Of a stretch of 5,549 nt of DNA, positions 1-5,549 are shown piece by piece; position 1 is the first letter of the stretch; every line of letters starts with the position of its first letter. A program made the position numbers and the translations under genes. Source of the DNA: Planctomycetota bacterium (GTDB lineage: Bacteria > Planctomycetota > Planctomycetia > Gemmatales > Gemmataceae); the NCBI GenBank assembly GCA_018970845.1, contig JAGWVO010000257.1, positions 1-5,549 of the forward strand, in the 5' to 3' direction. Below the pieces are notes generated by a model. It searched no databases. It had not been told where the DNA came from and was given only the letters and a program-made list of their open reading frames with translations.

Positions 1-2
1 TT

Positions 3-1169
3 GTCGAACGCTGGATCTCGGATTTGGAAAACGAGGGGTTTTCCGTTTCCCGGAGCGCCGCCGACTGGCTCGAGCGGATCGGGAAACTCGATCTTGAGGT
101 TGGAGTCGCCGTGTCCGGTTCGGAATCGGGTTGGCGTGGCCGGAGCATCCGCGAATTGATGGGAGGGACGGCGGAACTGGTTCATGAGGTGGAGGAGTTG
201 GTGCGCCGGGCCATTCCGGGCAGCAAGCACCTGCGGTTGGGCGACTGGATCGCGGCGGGTGGCTGGCTTGGCTGGCTCGGGCGAGTGACGAACACAGGAT
301 CGACCCTGACCGCTGCCGTTCCCGGCAAGGGCGGGTTGGCGGGGATGGCACTCTCCTGGCTGGCCGGCAAGGTGAAACGGCATGCCGACGAAGCCGTGAG
401 GAGCGTGATGCTTCGGGCTGCGGGGCGTCGTTTGGGCCATGTGCTGGTTCGCCTTCATTCGGGAGATTGGCAGGAACTCCAGGAAAACGCCGCCTCGGGC
501 CATGCGGAGATTCCCAAGCCGGTGCTGTTGATCATGGGATCCCGTAACTCAGGCTGCACCACGCTCGCCGGCGCCCTGGCGGAACTCGAGTCGATGAAGG
601 AATGGGAAATCATCGAATCCCATGACTGGACCGGTGGCAGTTCCAAGGCGGGCCTGCCACCGGACGCCTCGCGAGCCGACGCGTTGATCGTGATGATGCG
701 CGCCCTGGGAGGGGCCCGCGAGACTGAATTCGCATTCATCAGGCGGGTTTCCGAGGATGCTTCCTCGGGCGGGCGAGCGCCATTTTTGCTGGGTGTGCTT
801 TCAGCCGGGGATCTTGTTCCGCCCACCCTTGAATGGAACCCTCCGTACGACACCGCCGGGGGAACAAGCCGCAAGGAAATGATGTTGCGGACCGCCTTGG
901 AGGCGGTGCGCTCGGGGTCGGGATCCCTTGTCAATGACTGGGTGATCGTCGGCGTCAGGGACGGCAAGTGGTGGGGGTTGTCCGAAGGGGTGGTTCCATG
1001 GCTTGATTCCACGCTGGAGCGTGCCCGGGGAGTCAGGCTGGCCCGGGAGCTTGAATCGGAAATGTCGGGGTCTAGCTGGGTGGAGCCCGCCCGACAGGCA
1101 GGCCGTGGTTTGCAAGGAATTGCCGGGTTTTTCATGTCGGGTTGGAAAAAGGCCAGCCCGTCTTCTTGA
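3..1169 (+). CDS. GTPase-like protein with degenerate nucleotide-binding motifs (5' partial)
   Basis: The reading frame is open to the left edge, so the start lies upstream and 388 residues are visible. A TTG at 24 is possible as a start but unsupported; residue numbers here count from it. Residues about 75-115 are Gly/Ala/Trp-rich and could form one or two membrane or amphipathic helices. Residues 125-148 end in R-x-LG-x-x-LVRLHSGDW, resembling the linker that precedes the G domain in a family of bacterial membrane-associated GTPases. The G domain follows: a P-loop-like GSRNSGCT at 172-179 in which Cys replaces the Walker A Lys, DWTG at 201-204 (fits DxxG), and SAGDLVPP followed by EWNPPYD at 260-276, where the family has its G4 motif and a W-x-PPYD signature. 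Only 21 residues separate the P-loop from DWTG, so switch I seems missing. This suggests a pseudo-GTPase. Family placement is from motif memory. The role is unknown and the gene is probably not part of the downstream operon. Confidence 0.6.
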   Translation, partial: VERWISDLENEGFSVSRSAADWLERIGKLDLEVGVAVSGSESGWRGRSIRELMGGTAELVHEVEELVRRAIPGSKHLRLGDWIAAGGWLGWLGRVTNTGSTLTAAVPGKGGLAGMALSWLAGKVKRHADEAVRSVMLRAAGRRLGHVLVRLHSGDWQELQENAASGHAEIPKPVLLIMGSRNSGCTTLAGALAELESMKEWEIIESHDWTGGSSKAGLPPDASRADALIVMMRALGGARETEFAFIRRVSEDASSGGRAPFLLGVLSAGDLVPPTLEWNPPYDTAGGTSRKEMMLRTALEAVRSGSGSLVNDWVIVGVRDGKWWGLSEGVVPWLDSTLERARGVRLARELESEMSGSSWVEPARQAGRGLQGIAGFFMSGWKKASPSS

Positions 1170-1180
1170 CGGAAGATATC

Positions 1181-1195
1181 CACGAGTGCATCGTG
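1181..1195 (+). other. Short inverted repeat in the intergenic gap
   Basis: CACGA and TCGTG form perfect 5-bp arms around a 5-nt loop, 11 nt after the stop of the GTPase-like gene. No T-tract follows, so it does not look like an intrinsic terminator. It could be a weak hairpin or a small operator half-site pair, or chance. It sits in the only gap (1170-1238) where a promoter for the downstream run could lie. I found no convincing -35/-10 pair there. Confidence 0.2.
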
Positions 1196-1228
1196 ATTGT
1201 TGATTCATCGCGTTGTCATTTACTTCCC

Positions 1229-1233
1229 GGGGA
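1229..1233 (+). promoter_or_regulatory. Ribosome binding site for the Gfo/Idh/MocA gene
   Basis: GGGGA lies 5 nt before the ATG at 1239. It supports that ATG over an in-frame TTG at 1197, which would place 14 residues ahead of the Tat signal peptide. The spacing is slightly short. Confidence 0.4.
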
Positions 1234-1238
1234 TTCCC

Positions 1239-2516
1239 ATGACTCCTTCCAGCCAGCAGCGCAGAAGTTTCCTCAAGGCCTCGGCCGGCATCTCGGCAAT
1301 GACGATGATTCCCGGCGGCGTTCATGCCGGGGCGAGCGGCAAGTTGCGCGTGGGCCTTGTCGGATGTGGAGGCCGTGGAACTGGCGCGGCCAGCCAGGCC
1401 TTGCGCGCCGACCGCGAGGTAGAGCTCGTGGCCATGGGCGACATGTTTCGCGACCGGGCCGAGGGAAGCGTGGCGCAACTGAAACGCGATGGCGAGATCG
1501 CCCCGCGCGTGAATGTCACGCCCGACCGAATTTTCACCGGATTTGACGCCTACAAGAAGGTGATTGGCGCCGGGGTCGATGTTGTTCTCCTGGCGTCCCC
1601 CCCCGGATTTCGTCCCGCGCACATCGCGGCGGCCATCGAGGCCGGAAAGCATGTGTTCGCGGAAAAGCCCGTGGCCGTCGACGCTCCCGGTTGCAAGACG
1701 GTCTTGGAGGCCTGCAAGAAGGCCAAGGAGAAGAAACTGGCGGTGGTGTCCGGGCTTTGCTGGCGGTACGACAAGCCCAAGCGGGAAACCATGAAGCAGA
1801 TTCATGACGGCGCCTTGGGTGAGATTCACACCCTGCACACCAACTACATCACCGGCAGCCTATGGATGCGAAAGCGCGAGCCGGAATGGACCGACATGGA
1901 GTACCAGCTTCGCAACTGGTACTACTACGCCTGGCTTTCCGGCGACCACAATGTCGAGCAGCATATCCACAGCCTCGACAAGTGCATCTGGGCGATGAAG
2001 GACGAGGCTCCCGTGGCCGCCTATGGCCTTGGCGGCCGCCAGGTTCGGACAGGTTCCGACTTCGGACACATCTACGACCACCATGCCGTGGTTTACGAGT
2101 TCAAGGAAGGGGCCAAGATTTTCAGTTTCTGCCGCCAGCAGGCCGGTTGTTACAACGATGTGAACGATTACTTCCAAGGCAGCAAGGGCCGCTGCAACGT
2201 GATGCGGCACCAAATCACCGGTGCCACCCAGTGGACCTACAAGCGCGACGGCAAGGAAATCGACATGTACCAGAGCGAGCATAACGAGCTTTTCGCCAGC
2301 ATCCGAAAGGGAGAGCCAATCAACGACGGGGAATGGATGACCCGCAGCACTCTCGTGGCGATCCTCGGCCGCATGGCGACCTACACGGGCAAGCGCGTGA
2401 CTTGGAATCAGGCGTCAGAATCCACCGAGGTGTTGGCCCCCAAGGTTCTCGACCTCAACGCCAACCCGCTTCCCACGCCCCCCGTGGCGATGCCAGGTCG
2501 GACTCCACTGGCCTGA
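1239..2516 (+). CDS. Tat-exported Gfo/Idh/MocA family oxidoreductase
   Basis: A 425-residue NAD(P)-dependent dehydrogenase-like protein of the Gfo/Idh/MocA superfamily, whose members usually act on sugars, inositols or amino sugars. The N terminus carries a twin-arginine signal: RRSFLK at residues 8-13, then a weakly hydrophobic stretch and a likely cleavage site near the Ala of VHA at 30. This predicts export, as in the many 'Tat signal' members of planctomycetes. The Rossmann fold starts with RVGLVGCGGRGTG (37-49), giving the GxGxxG loop. AEKP at 141-144 is the conserved EKP motif. GDHNVEQHIHSLD at 235-247 matches the active-site His/Asp region of the second domain. Length is normal for the exported subfamily and the C terminus ends in a Pro-rich MPGRTPLA tail. 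I chose the ATG at 1239 because it places the twin Arg near the N terminus. The substrate cannot be told. fhcD follows after 28 nt, so co-transcription is likely although a shared function is not obvious. Confidence 0.93.
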   Translation: MTPSSQQRRSFLKASAGISAMTMIPGGVHAGASGKLRVGLVGCGGRGTGAASQALRADREVELVAMGDMFRDRAEGSVAQLKRDGEIAPRVNVTPDRIFTGFDAYKKVIGAGVDVVLLASPPGFRPAHIAAAIEAGKHVFAEKPVAVDAPGCKTVLEACKKAKEKKLAVVSGLCWRYDKPKRETMKQIHDGALGEIHTLHTNYITGSLWMRKREPEWTDMEYQLRNWYYYAWLSGDHNVEQHIHSLDKCIWAMKDEAPVAAYGLGGRQVRTGSDFGHIYDHHAVVYEFKEGAKIFSFCRQQAGCYNDVNDYFQGSKGRCNVMRHQITGATQWTYKRDGKEIDMYQSEHNELFASIRKGEPINDGEWMTRSTLVAILGRMATYTGKRVTWNQASESTEVLAPKVLDLNANPLPTPPVAMPGRTPLA

Positions 2517-2544
2517 GTGTGACGGGCAACGCGGGGCACGGCGC

Positions 2545-3474
2545 ATGAACCCCGTCGATGCGTTTCCCGTACTGGACGACACCTTTGCCGAAGCGTTTCC
2601 GCTGACGGCGGCCAAAGTCATCGTGACCGCCGATCATCCCAGATTGGCGATTTCGGCGGCGCGCGCTGCCACCGGCAACGCCTCGAGCATCATCGGCTGT
2701 GATGCCGAGGCGGGTATCGACTGCGAACTTGAACCGCACCTGACTCCCGACGGAAGGCCTGGATTCGGCCTTTTGTTTTTCGGTTTTTCAAGGCCCGCGC
2801 TGGAAAAGGCCTTGGTCAGCCGGATCGGCCAATCAATTCTGACTTGCCCGACAACCGCCTGCTACAACGGCCTTCCTGTGGATCCGGACAAGGCCCTCAA
2901 GGTTGGCGCCCAGCTTCGGTTCTTTGGGGATGGCTGGCAAGCCAGCAAAAAAATTGGAAACCAAAGGTTTTGGAGAATTCCCGTGATGGACGGAGAATTT
3001 CTCGTTGAGGAATCGTTCGGAACGACCAAGGGCGTCGCCGGCGGGAACCTGATACTCATGTGCCGCGATGCCGCAGGAGGTCTCGACGCGGCGGAGGCAT
3101 GCGCCGAAGCCATGCGGGGCGTTCCCGGCGTCATCCTCCCGTTTCCCCATGGCATTGTCCGCGCGGGAAGCAAGGTGGGAAGCCGATACAAGGGCCTCAA
3201 GGCCAGCACCAACACCGAGTACTGCCCGACGCTTGGATCCCAGGTTTCCACGAAACTTCCCCCGGGAACCGCGGTGGTATACGAACTTGTCGCGGATGGA
3301 CTCGACTTGGCATCACTTGAGGAATCGACCAGGCGAGGAATCAAGGCCGCCATGGATTGCCGATCGGTGTTGAAGGTGAGCGCAGGGAATTACGGCGGCA
3401 AACTCGGACCGCACCACCTGCACCTGCGGCGAATCGCCGGTGTTGATTCCGTGCACGGAGTCGCGCGGTGCTGA
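2545..3474 (+). CDS. fhcD: Formylmethanofuran:tetrahydromethanopterin formyltransferase (FhcD/Ftr)
   Basis: A 309-residue, full-length formyltransferase, cytoplasmic in known relatives. It transfers the formyl group between N5-formyl-H4MPT and a methanofuran-type carrier. In bacteria it is the FhcD subunit of the Fhc complex, which ends in formate release. Stretches matching archaeal Ftr run through the whole chain: DDTFAEAF (11-18), AEAGIDC (54-60), TPDGRPG (67-73), FFGDGWQ (126-132), IPVMDGEFLVEESFG (145-159), GVAGGN (163-168), PFPHGIV (199-205), ASTN (220-223) and VSAGNYGGKLG (278-288). The sequence runs about 15 residues past the end of archaeal Ftr as I recall it (RIAGVDSVHGVARC). The ATG at 2545 is the only sensible start: a G-rich stretch (GCGGGG) ends 8 nt before it and there is no earlier in-frame start after the previous stop. 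The 3' end overlaps fhcC by 7 nt, suggesting translational coupling. fhcA and fhcB, often next to it in other bacteria, are not here. Confidence 0.97.
   Translation: MNPVDAFPVLDDTFAEAFPLTAAKVIVTADHPRLAISAARAATGNASSIIGCDAEAGIDCELEPHLTPDGRPGFGLLFFGFSRPALEKALVSRIGQSILTCPTTACYNGLPVDPDKALKVGAQLRFFGDGWQASKKIGNQRFWRIPVMDGEFLVEESFGTTKGVAGGNLILMCRDAAGGLDAAEACAEAMRGVPGVILPFPHGIVRAGSKVGSRYKGLKASTNTEYCPTLGSQVSTKLPPGTAVVYELVADGLDLASLEESTRRGIKAAMDCRSVLKVSAGNYGGKLGPHHLHLRRIAGVDSVHGVARC
3457..3460 (+). promoter_or_regulatory. Ribosome binding site deciding the fhcC start
   Basis: GGAG within the end of fhcD lies 7 nt before the GTG at 3468. This supports GTG as the fhcC start, giving a protein beginning MLTLALRHRDPVPLEAE, close to the usual FhcC N terminus. 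Its position inside fhcD fits translational coupling of the two genes. Confidence 0.6.
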
Positions 3475-4277
3475 CGCTTGCCCTCCGACATCGGGACCCG
3501 GTGCCCCTCGAGGCCGAATGCGTTTGCCCGGATCGGCTCATGTCGATGGCCATCGCCGACATCGGAAGGCTCAAGGTCTGGCATGGAAACCGCCAAACGG
3601 AATTGGCCGAACATTTCCAGATCACCGGGGATGGTTCGGATGGAAGGGTGCGGGTGGAGGGTGATTGCTCCCGGGTGAAAATGCTCGGCTCAGGGATGGC
3701 CTCGGGCTGTCTCCTCATCGCAGGAAACGCCGGAATGCACGCCGGGGCGAGGATGACTGGCGGTGAACTCATCGTTGAAGGCGATGCCGGAGACTGGGCG
3801 GGTGCCGAGATGAGCGGTGGACTGATCAGGATTGGCGGGAGCGCCGGAAATCTGGCCGGTGCCGCCTACAGGGGATCGGTTCATGGAATGAAGGGCGGCA
3901 TGATCCTGGTGGATGGCGATGCCGGTGACGAGGTCGGTGCCTCGCTTCGAAGGGGAATCATCGCGGTTTCGGGCCGGGTTGGTGATTTCTGCGGCGTGAA
4001 TGCCGCCGCCGGCACAATTGTGGTTGGCGGCCGTGTTGGCGCGCGTGCCGGCGCGGCCATGCGACGAGCCACCATCGTTACCCTGGGGCCCACTCCCGAA
4101 CTTCTGCCCACTTTTCATGTTTGTGGCACAGTTTCCCCAACCTTCCTCAAGGTGTTGGGCAGGCATCTCGAGTCGCATGGCTTTTCAGGCGCGGAGAAAC
4201 TGAGAGGGCAATTTGTTCGATCTTGTGGCGACATGGTCAGCTTGGGTAAAGGAGAAATTCTTTATCAGGCTGACTGA
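3468..4277 (+). CDS. fhcC: Formyltransferase/hydrolase complex subunit C (formylmethanofuran dehydrogenase subunit C-like)
   Basis: A 269-residue homologue of archaeal formylmethanofuran dehydrogenase subunit C (FwdC/FmdC), here the FhcC subunit of the bacterial Fhc complex that hydrolyses the formyl carrier to formate together with FhcA, FhcB and FhcD. The first 60 residues form the N-terminal part (PVPLEAE at 11-17, PDRL at 21-24). The core is a run of GxxGxxxG repeats with a 19-residue period from about 86 to 206, the fold shared with the C-terminal beta-helix domain of glutamate synthase. The tail (207-269) holds LLPTFHVCGTVSPTFLKVLGRHL, found at the end of this subunit in bacteria as I remember it. 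FhcC is thought to be structural rather than catalytic. The gene starts with GTG, overlaps fhcD by 7 nt, and is followed 28 nt later by the flavoprotein gene. Nothing looks truncated. Confidence 0.95.
   Translation: MLTLALRHRDPVPLEAECVCPDRLMSMAIADIGRLKVWHGNRQTELAEHFQITGDGSDGRVRVEGDCSRVKMLGSGMASGCLLIAGNAGMHAGARMTGGELIVEGDAGDWAGAEMSGGLIRIGGSAGNLAGAAYRGSVHGMKGGMILVDGDAGDEVGASLRRGIIAVSGRVGDFCGVNAAAGTIVVGGRVGARAGAAMRRATIVTLGPTPELLPTFHVCGTVSPTFLKVLGRHLESHGFSGAEKLRGQFVRSCGDMVSLGKGEILYQAD
3723..4085 (+). repeat. GxxGxxxG tandem repeats inside fhcC
   Basis: Six protein-level repeats of the form G-x-x-G-x-x-x-G followed by a beta strand start at residues 86, 105, 124, 150, 169 and 188 of FhcC. Five are exactly 19 residues (57 nt). 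The third is 26 residues, because AYRGSVHGMKGG replaces the usual turn. A more degenerate unit precedes them at residues 65-85. The units have diverged in nucleotide sequence, so this is an old protein repeat and not a recent DNA tandem array. A longer third turn is, as I recall, normal for the family. Confidence 0.85.
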
Positions 4278-4305
4278 TGTCAGCTCTTCTCCGGGATGCC
4301 CATGA

Positions 4306-5493
4306 ATGAGCGACAATCCCAGAATCGCGATCATTGGCGCCGGACCCGTTGGTTTTGAAGCGGCCCTGTTGTGCGCTTCCAGAAAAGTGAACTTTGTCTG
4401 GCTTGAGCGCGGGAACCCCGGGCAACACCTTCTCATGTGGGGGCATCTGGCGACTCATGGCCCGTTCGGGTCGCTTGTGTCGAAGGCTGGGATGGAAGCC
4501 CTTCAATCAGCCAACCTTACCGAATGGCTCCCGTCCATGGATTCACCGGCGACGGGAAAATCATGGGTTGATGGCTACCTTTTTCCACTATCGGAAACGC
4601 CGGCCTTGTCGGGCAAGCTTCGCACAGGCGTGGATGTCATCGGCGCGGCAAGAAACGATGTCCTGCGGGAGGATGACGACAGGAGCGGCAATTTTGTGCT
4701 TCACTTGCGCGAGTCGTCGGGAGAATCCGCGATTGAGGTGCCCGCGGTGATCGACTGCACCGGTGTCCATGCGCAGCCAAGGCCGATGGGCCGTGGAGGC
4801 ATATCAGCGCCCGGTGAGGCGGCATGCAGGGACCGGATCTGCTACATCATCGAAGATATTTTGGGCGCTGATCGATCCAAATATGCCGGTAAGTCGATCG
4901 TGGTGGTCGGGGCCGGGGTTTCGGCAGCAACCGCCGTCCTTCTCCTTGCCGAGCTGGCGAGGGAGGAGCAGGCGACCTGGGTGACTTGGCTTTTCAGGCG
5001 CGACGAGGCGATGCCGGTCAAGAGGCGGCTGCGCGACCCTCTTTCGGGCCGTGACGCCATCGCCGCCGCCGCCAACCACATCGCCGCGCGCGGAACCGGC
5101 AACATCGAGTGCCATGGCGGTTCCTGGATTGAGTCGATACGCCCGGGCCAGAACAACCAAGGGTTGCTGGTCTCGGCGGTTCGTGGCGGCGAGTCACGCG
5201 TATTCGAGGCAGACAGGGTGGTTTCCCTCTGCGGCTACCAACCGTCGCGCCAGTTCAGCCGCGAACTCCGTCTCCCCATGGATCCCGTGCTCGACCTGCC
5301 TCCCACCGGGCTTCCAGCCGAAGCCGGGATTTCACCCGGTCCCCCGGCAATCGAACCCCGTTGGTACACCATTGGTTCGAAGTCCTATGGTCGCGCCACC
5401 GACTTCTCGGTCGCCACAGGCTACAAGCAGGCCGCTCTTGTTCTGGCCCGAGAATTCGATTCCCGTCCCAAGGGATGGCTGCGGGCTTCGTAA
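4306..5493 (+). CDS. FAD/NAD(P)-binding oxidoreductase, flavin-monooxygenase/thioredoxin-reductase-like
   Basis: A 395-residue two-dinucleotide flavoprotein. The N terminus carries RIAIIGAGPVGFEAA (6-20), the FAD-binding GxGxxG, with Glu 34 at the end of the second strand to contact the FAD ribose. A second Rossmann motif, SIVVVGAGVSAATA (197-210), should bind NAD(P)H. VIDCTG (148-153) is the usual ATG-like strand. Two signatures point to a subfamily with a W-G-H segment after the first Rossmann unit (MWGHLATHGPFG, 44-55) and KSYGRATDF...GY.Q near the C terminus (359-375), which resembles the KSYGRAPTF signature of bacterial FAD-dependent oxidoreductases of unknown substrate. There is no CxxC redox pair, so classical thioredoxin reductase activity is unlikely. 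No signal peptide is seen, so it should be cytoplasmic. A GGGA lies 9 nt before the ATG. It follows fhcC by 28 nt and is probably co-transcribed. It is not a known component of the H4MPT pathway, and its substrate is unknown. Confidence 0.85.
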   Translation: MSDNPRIAIIGAGPVGFEAALLCASRKVNFVWLERGNPGQHLLMWGHLATHGPFGSLVSKAGMEALQSANLTEWLPSMDSPATGKSWVDGYLFPLSETPALSGKLRTGVDVIGAARNDVLREDDDRSGNFVLHLRESSGESAIEVPAVIDCTGVHAQPRPMGRGGISAPGEAACRDRICYIIEDILGADRSKYAGKSIVVVGAGVSAATAVLLLAELAREEQATWVTWLFRRDEAMPVKRRLRDPLSGRDAIAAAANHIAARGTGNIECHGGSWIESIRPGQNNQGLLVSAVRGGESRVFEADRVVSLCGYQPSRQFSRELRLPMDPVLDLPPTGLPAEAGISPGPPAIEPRWYTIGSKSYGRATDFSVATGYKQAALVLAREFDSRPKGWLRAS

Positions 5494-5537
5494 ACCGGTC
5501 GCACCCTTTAAAAATCGACAATTATCAAAGCATTCGA

Positions 5538-5546
5538 TGCTATCAT
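5538..5546 (+). promoter_or_regulatory. Possible extended -10 promoter for a gene beyond the window
   Basis: TGCTATCAT matches the extended -10 pattern TGnTATAAT with one mismatch and lies in an AT-rich tail (5504-5549) after the flavoprotein gene. A TCGACA at 5515-5520 resembles a -35 box, but the 20-nt spacer is too long for it to count. The element overlaps a small inverted repeat (AGCAT-TCG-ATGCT, 5529-5541). The downstream gene is outside the window, so this is tentative. Confidence 0.25.
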
Positions 5547-5549
5547 TGC

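Larger units (their letters stand above)
1239..5493 (+). other. Putative four-gene operon: Gfo/Idh/MocA - fhcD - fhcC - flavoprotein
   Basis: All four genes share a strand, with gaps of 28 nt, a 7-nt overlap, and 28 nt. No terminator-like hairpin with a T-tract is seen between them. The upstream gap of 69 nt is the most likely place for a promoter, although none is obvious by eye. The fhcD-fhcC link is the firmest; inclusion of the first and last genes rests on spacing alone. Confidence 0.55.

Noticed and set aside
455..1183. Minus-strand open frame of 242 residues opposite the GTPase-like gene
   Set aside because: The plus-strand frame carries the P-loop-like and W-x-PPYD motifs, while the antisense product is low-complexity, rich in Ser, Pro and Arg, with no motif.
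1181..1195. Hairpin after the GTPase-like gene as an intrinsic terminator
   Set aside because: The stem is only 5 bp and no T-rich tract follows.
1197..1238. Upstream TTG start for the Gfo/Idh/MocA protein
   Set aside because: It would add 14 residues before the Tat signal, whereas the ATG at 1239 has a GGGGA just upstream and places the twin arginines at residues 8-9.
801..1838. Long minus-strand open frame of 345 residues across the GTPase-like and Gfo/Idh/MocA genes
   Set aside because: It runs opposite two genes with clear family motifs, shows no recognisable domain and has a composition typical of antisense frames in GC-rich DNA. It is a shadow.
1862..2284. Paired 140-residue open frames on both strands inside the Gfo/Idh/MocA gene
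   Set aside because: Both lie wholly within a gene with an intact conserved frame, and neither shows a domain or ribosome binding site of note.
3838..3917. Apparent insertion in the third FhcC repeat (AYRGSVHGMKGG)
   Set aside because: As I recall, other bacterial FhcC and archaeal FwdC proteins have a similar longer turn here, so it is probably a family feature and not a novelty.
4306..5493. Assignment of the flavoprotein as thioredoxin reductase
   Set aside because: No CxxC active-site pair is present in the NAD(P)-binding domain, and the chain is longer than usual for that enzyme.

Overview
The window is a high-GC bacterial segment (roughly 60% by eye) in which all genes lie on the plus strand. 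Three features together suggest a member of the Planctomycetota. These are a Tat-exported Gfo/Idh/MocA oxidoreductase of the type expanded in that phylum, tetrahydromethanopterin (H4MPT)-linked C1 genes, and a GTPase-like protein of a family I associate with planctomycetes. This assignment is an inference. H4MPT genes also occur in methylotrophic Proteobacteria, and the flanking DNA was not available.

Layout: positions 3-1169 hold the 3' part of a gene for a degenerate GTPase-like protein. Its 5' end lies outside the window. After a 69-nt gap comes a tightly packed run of four genes. These are a Tat-signal Gfo/Idh/MocA oxidoreductase (1239-2516), formylmethanofuran:H4MPT formyltransferase fhcD (2545-3474), formyltransferase/hydrolase complex subunit C fhcC (3468-4277), and an FAD/NAD(P)-binding oxidoreductase (4306-5493). 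The two intergenic gaps inside the run are 28 nt each, and fhcD and fhcC overlap by 7 nt, so a single transcript is plausible. The last 56 nt are AT-rich and carry an extended -10-like sequence that may belong to a gene beyond the window.

How the genes fit together: FhcD and FhcC belong to the formyltransferase/hydrolase (Fhc) complex. It moves the formyl group of formyl-H4MPT onto a methanofuran-type carrier and releases formate, the last step of H4MPT-dependent formaldehyde oxidation. The partner subunits FhcA and FhcB are not in the window, and no other H4MPT-pathway gene (mch, mtdB, fae) is present. The flanking oxidoreductases are not standard members of this pathway. Whether the flavoprotein works with it, or is only a neighbour, is the main open question.

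I see no RNA genes, CRISPR arrays, insertion sequences or prophage genes. The coding regions look ordinary apart from the degraded nucleotide-binding site of the first gene and the unusual company kept by fhcDC.
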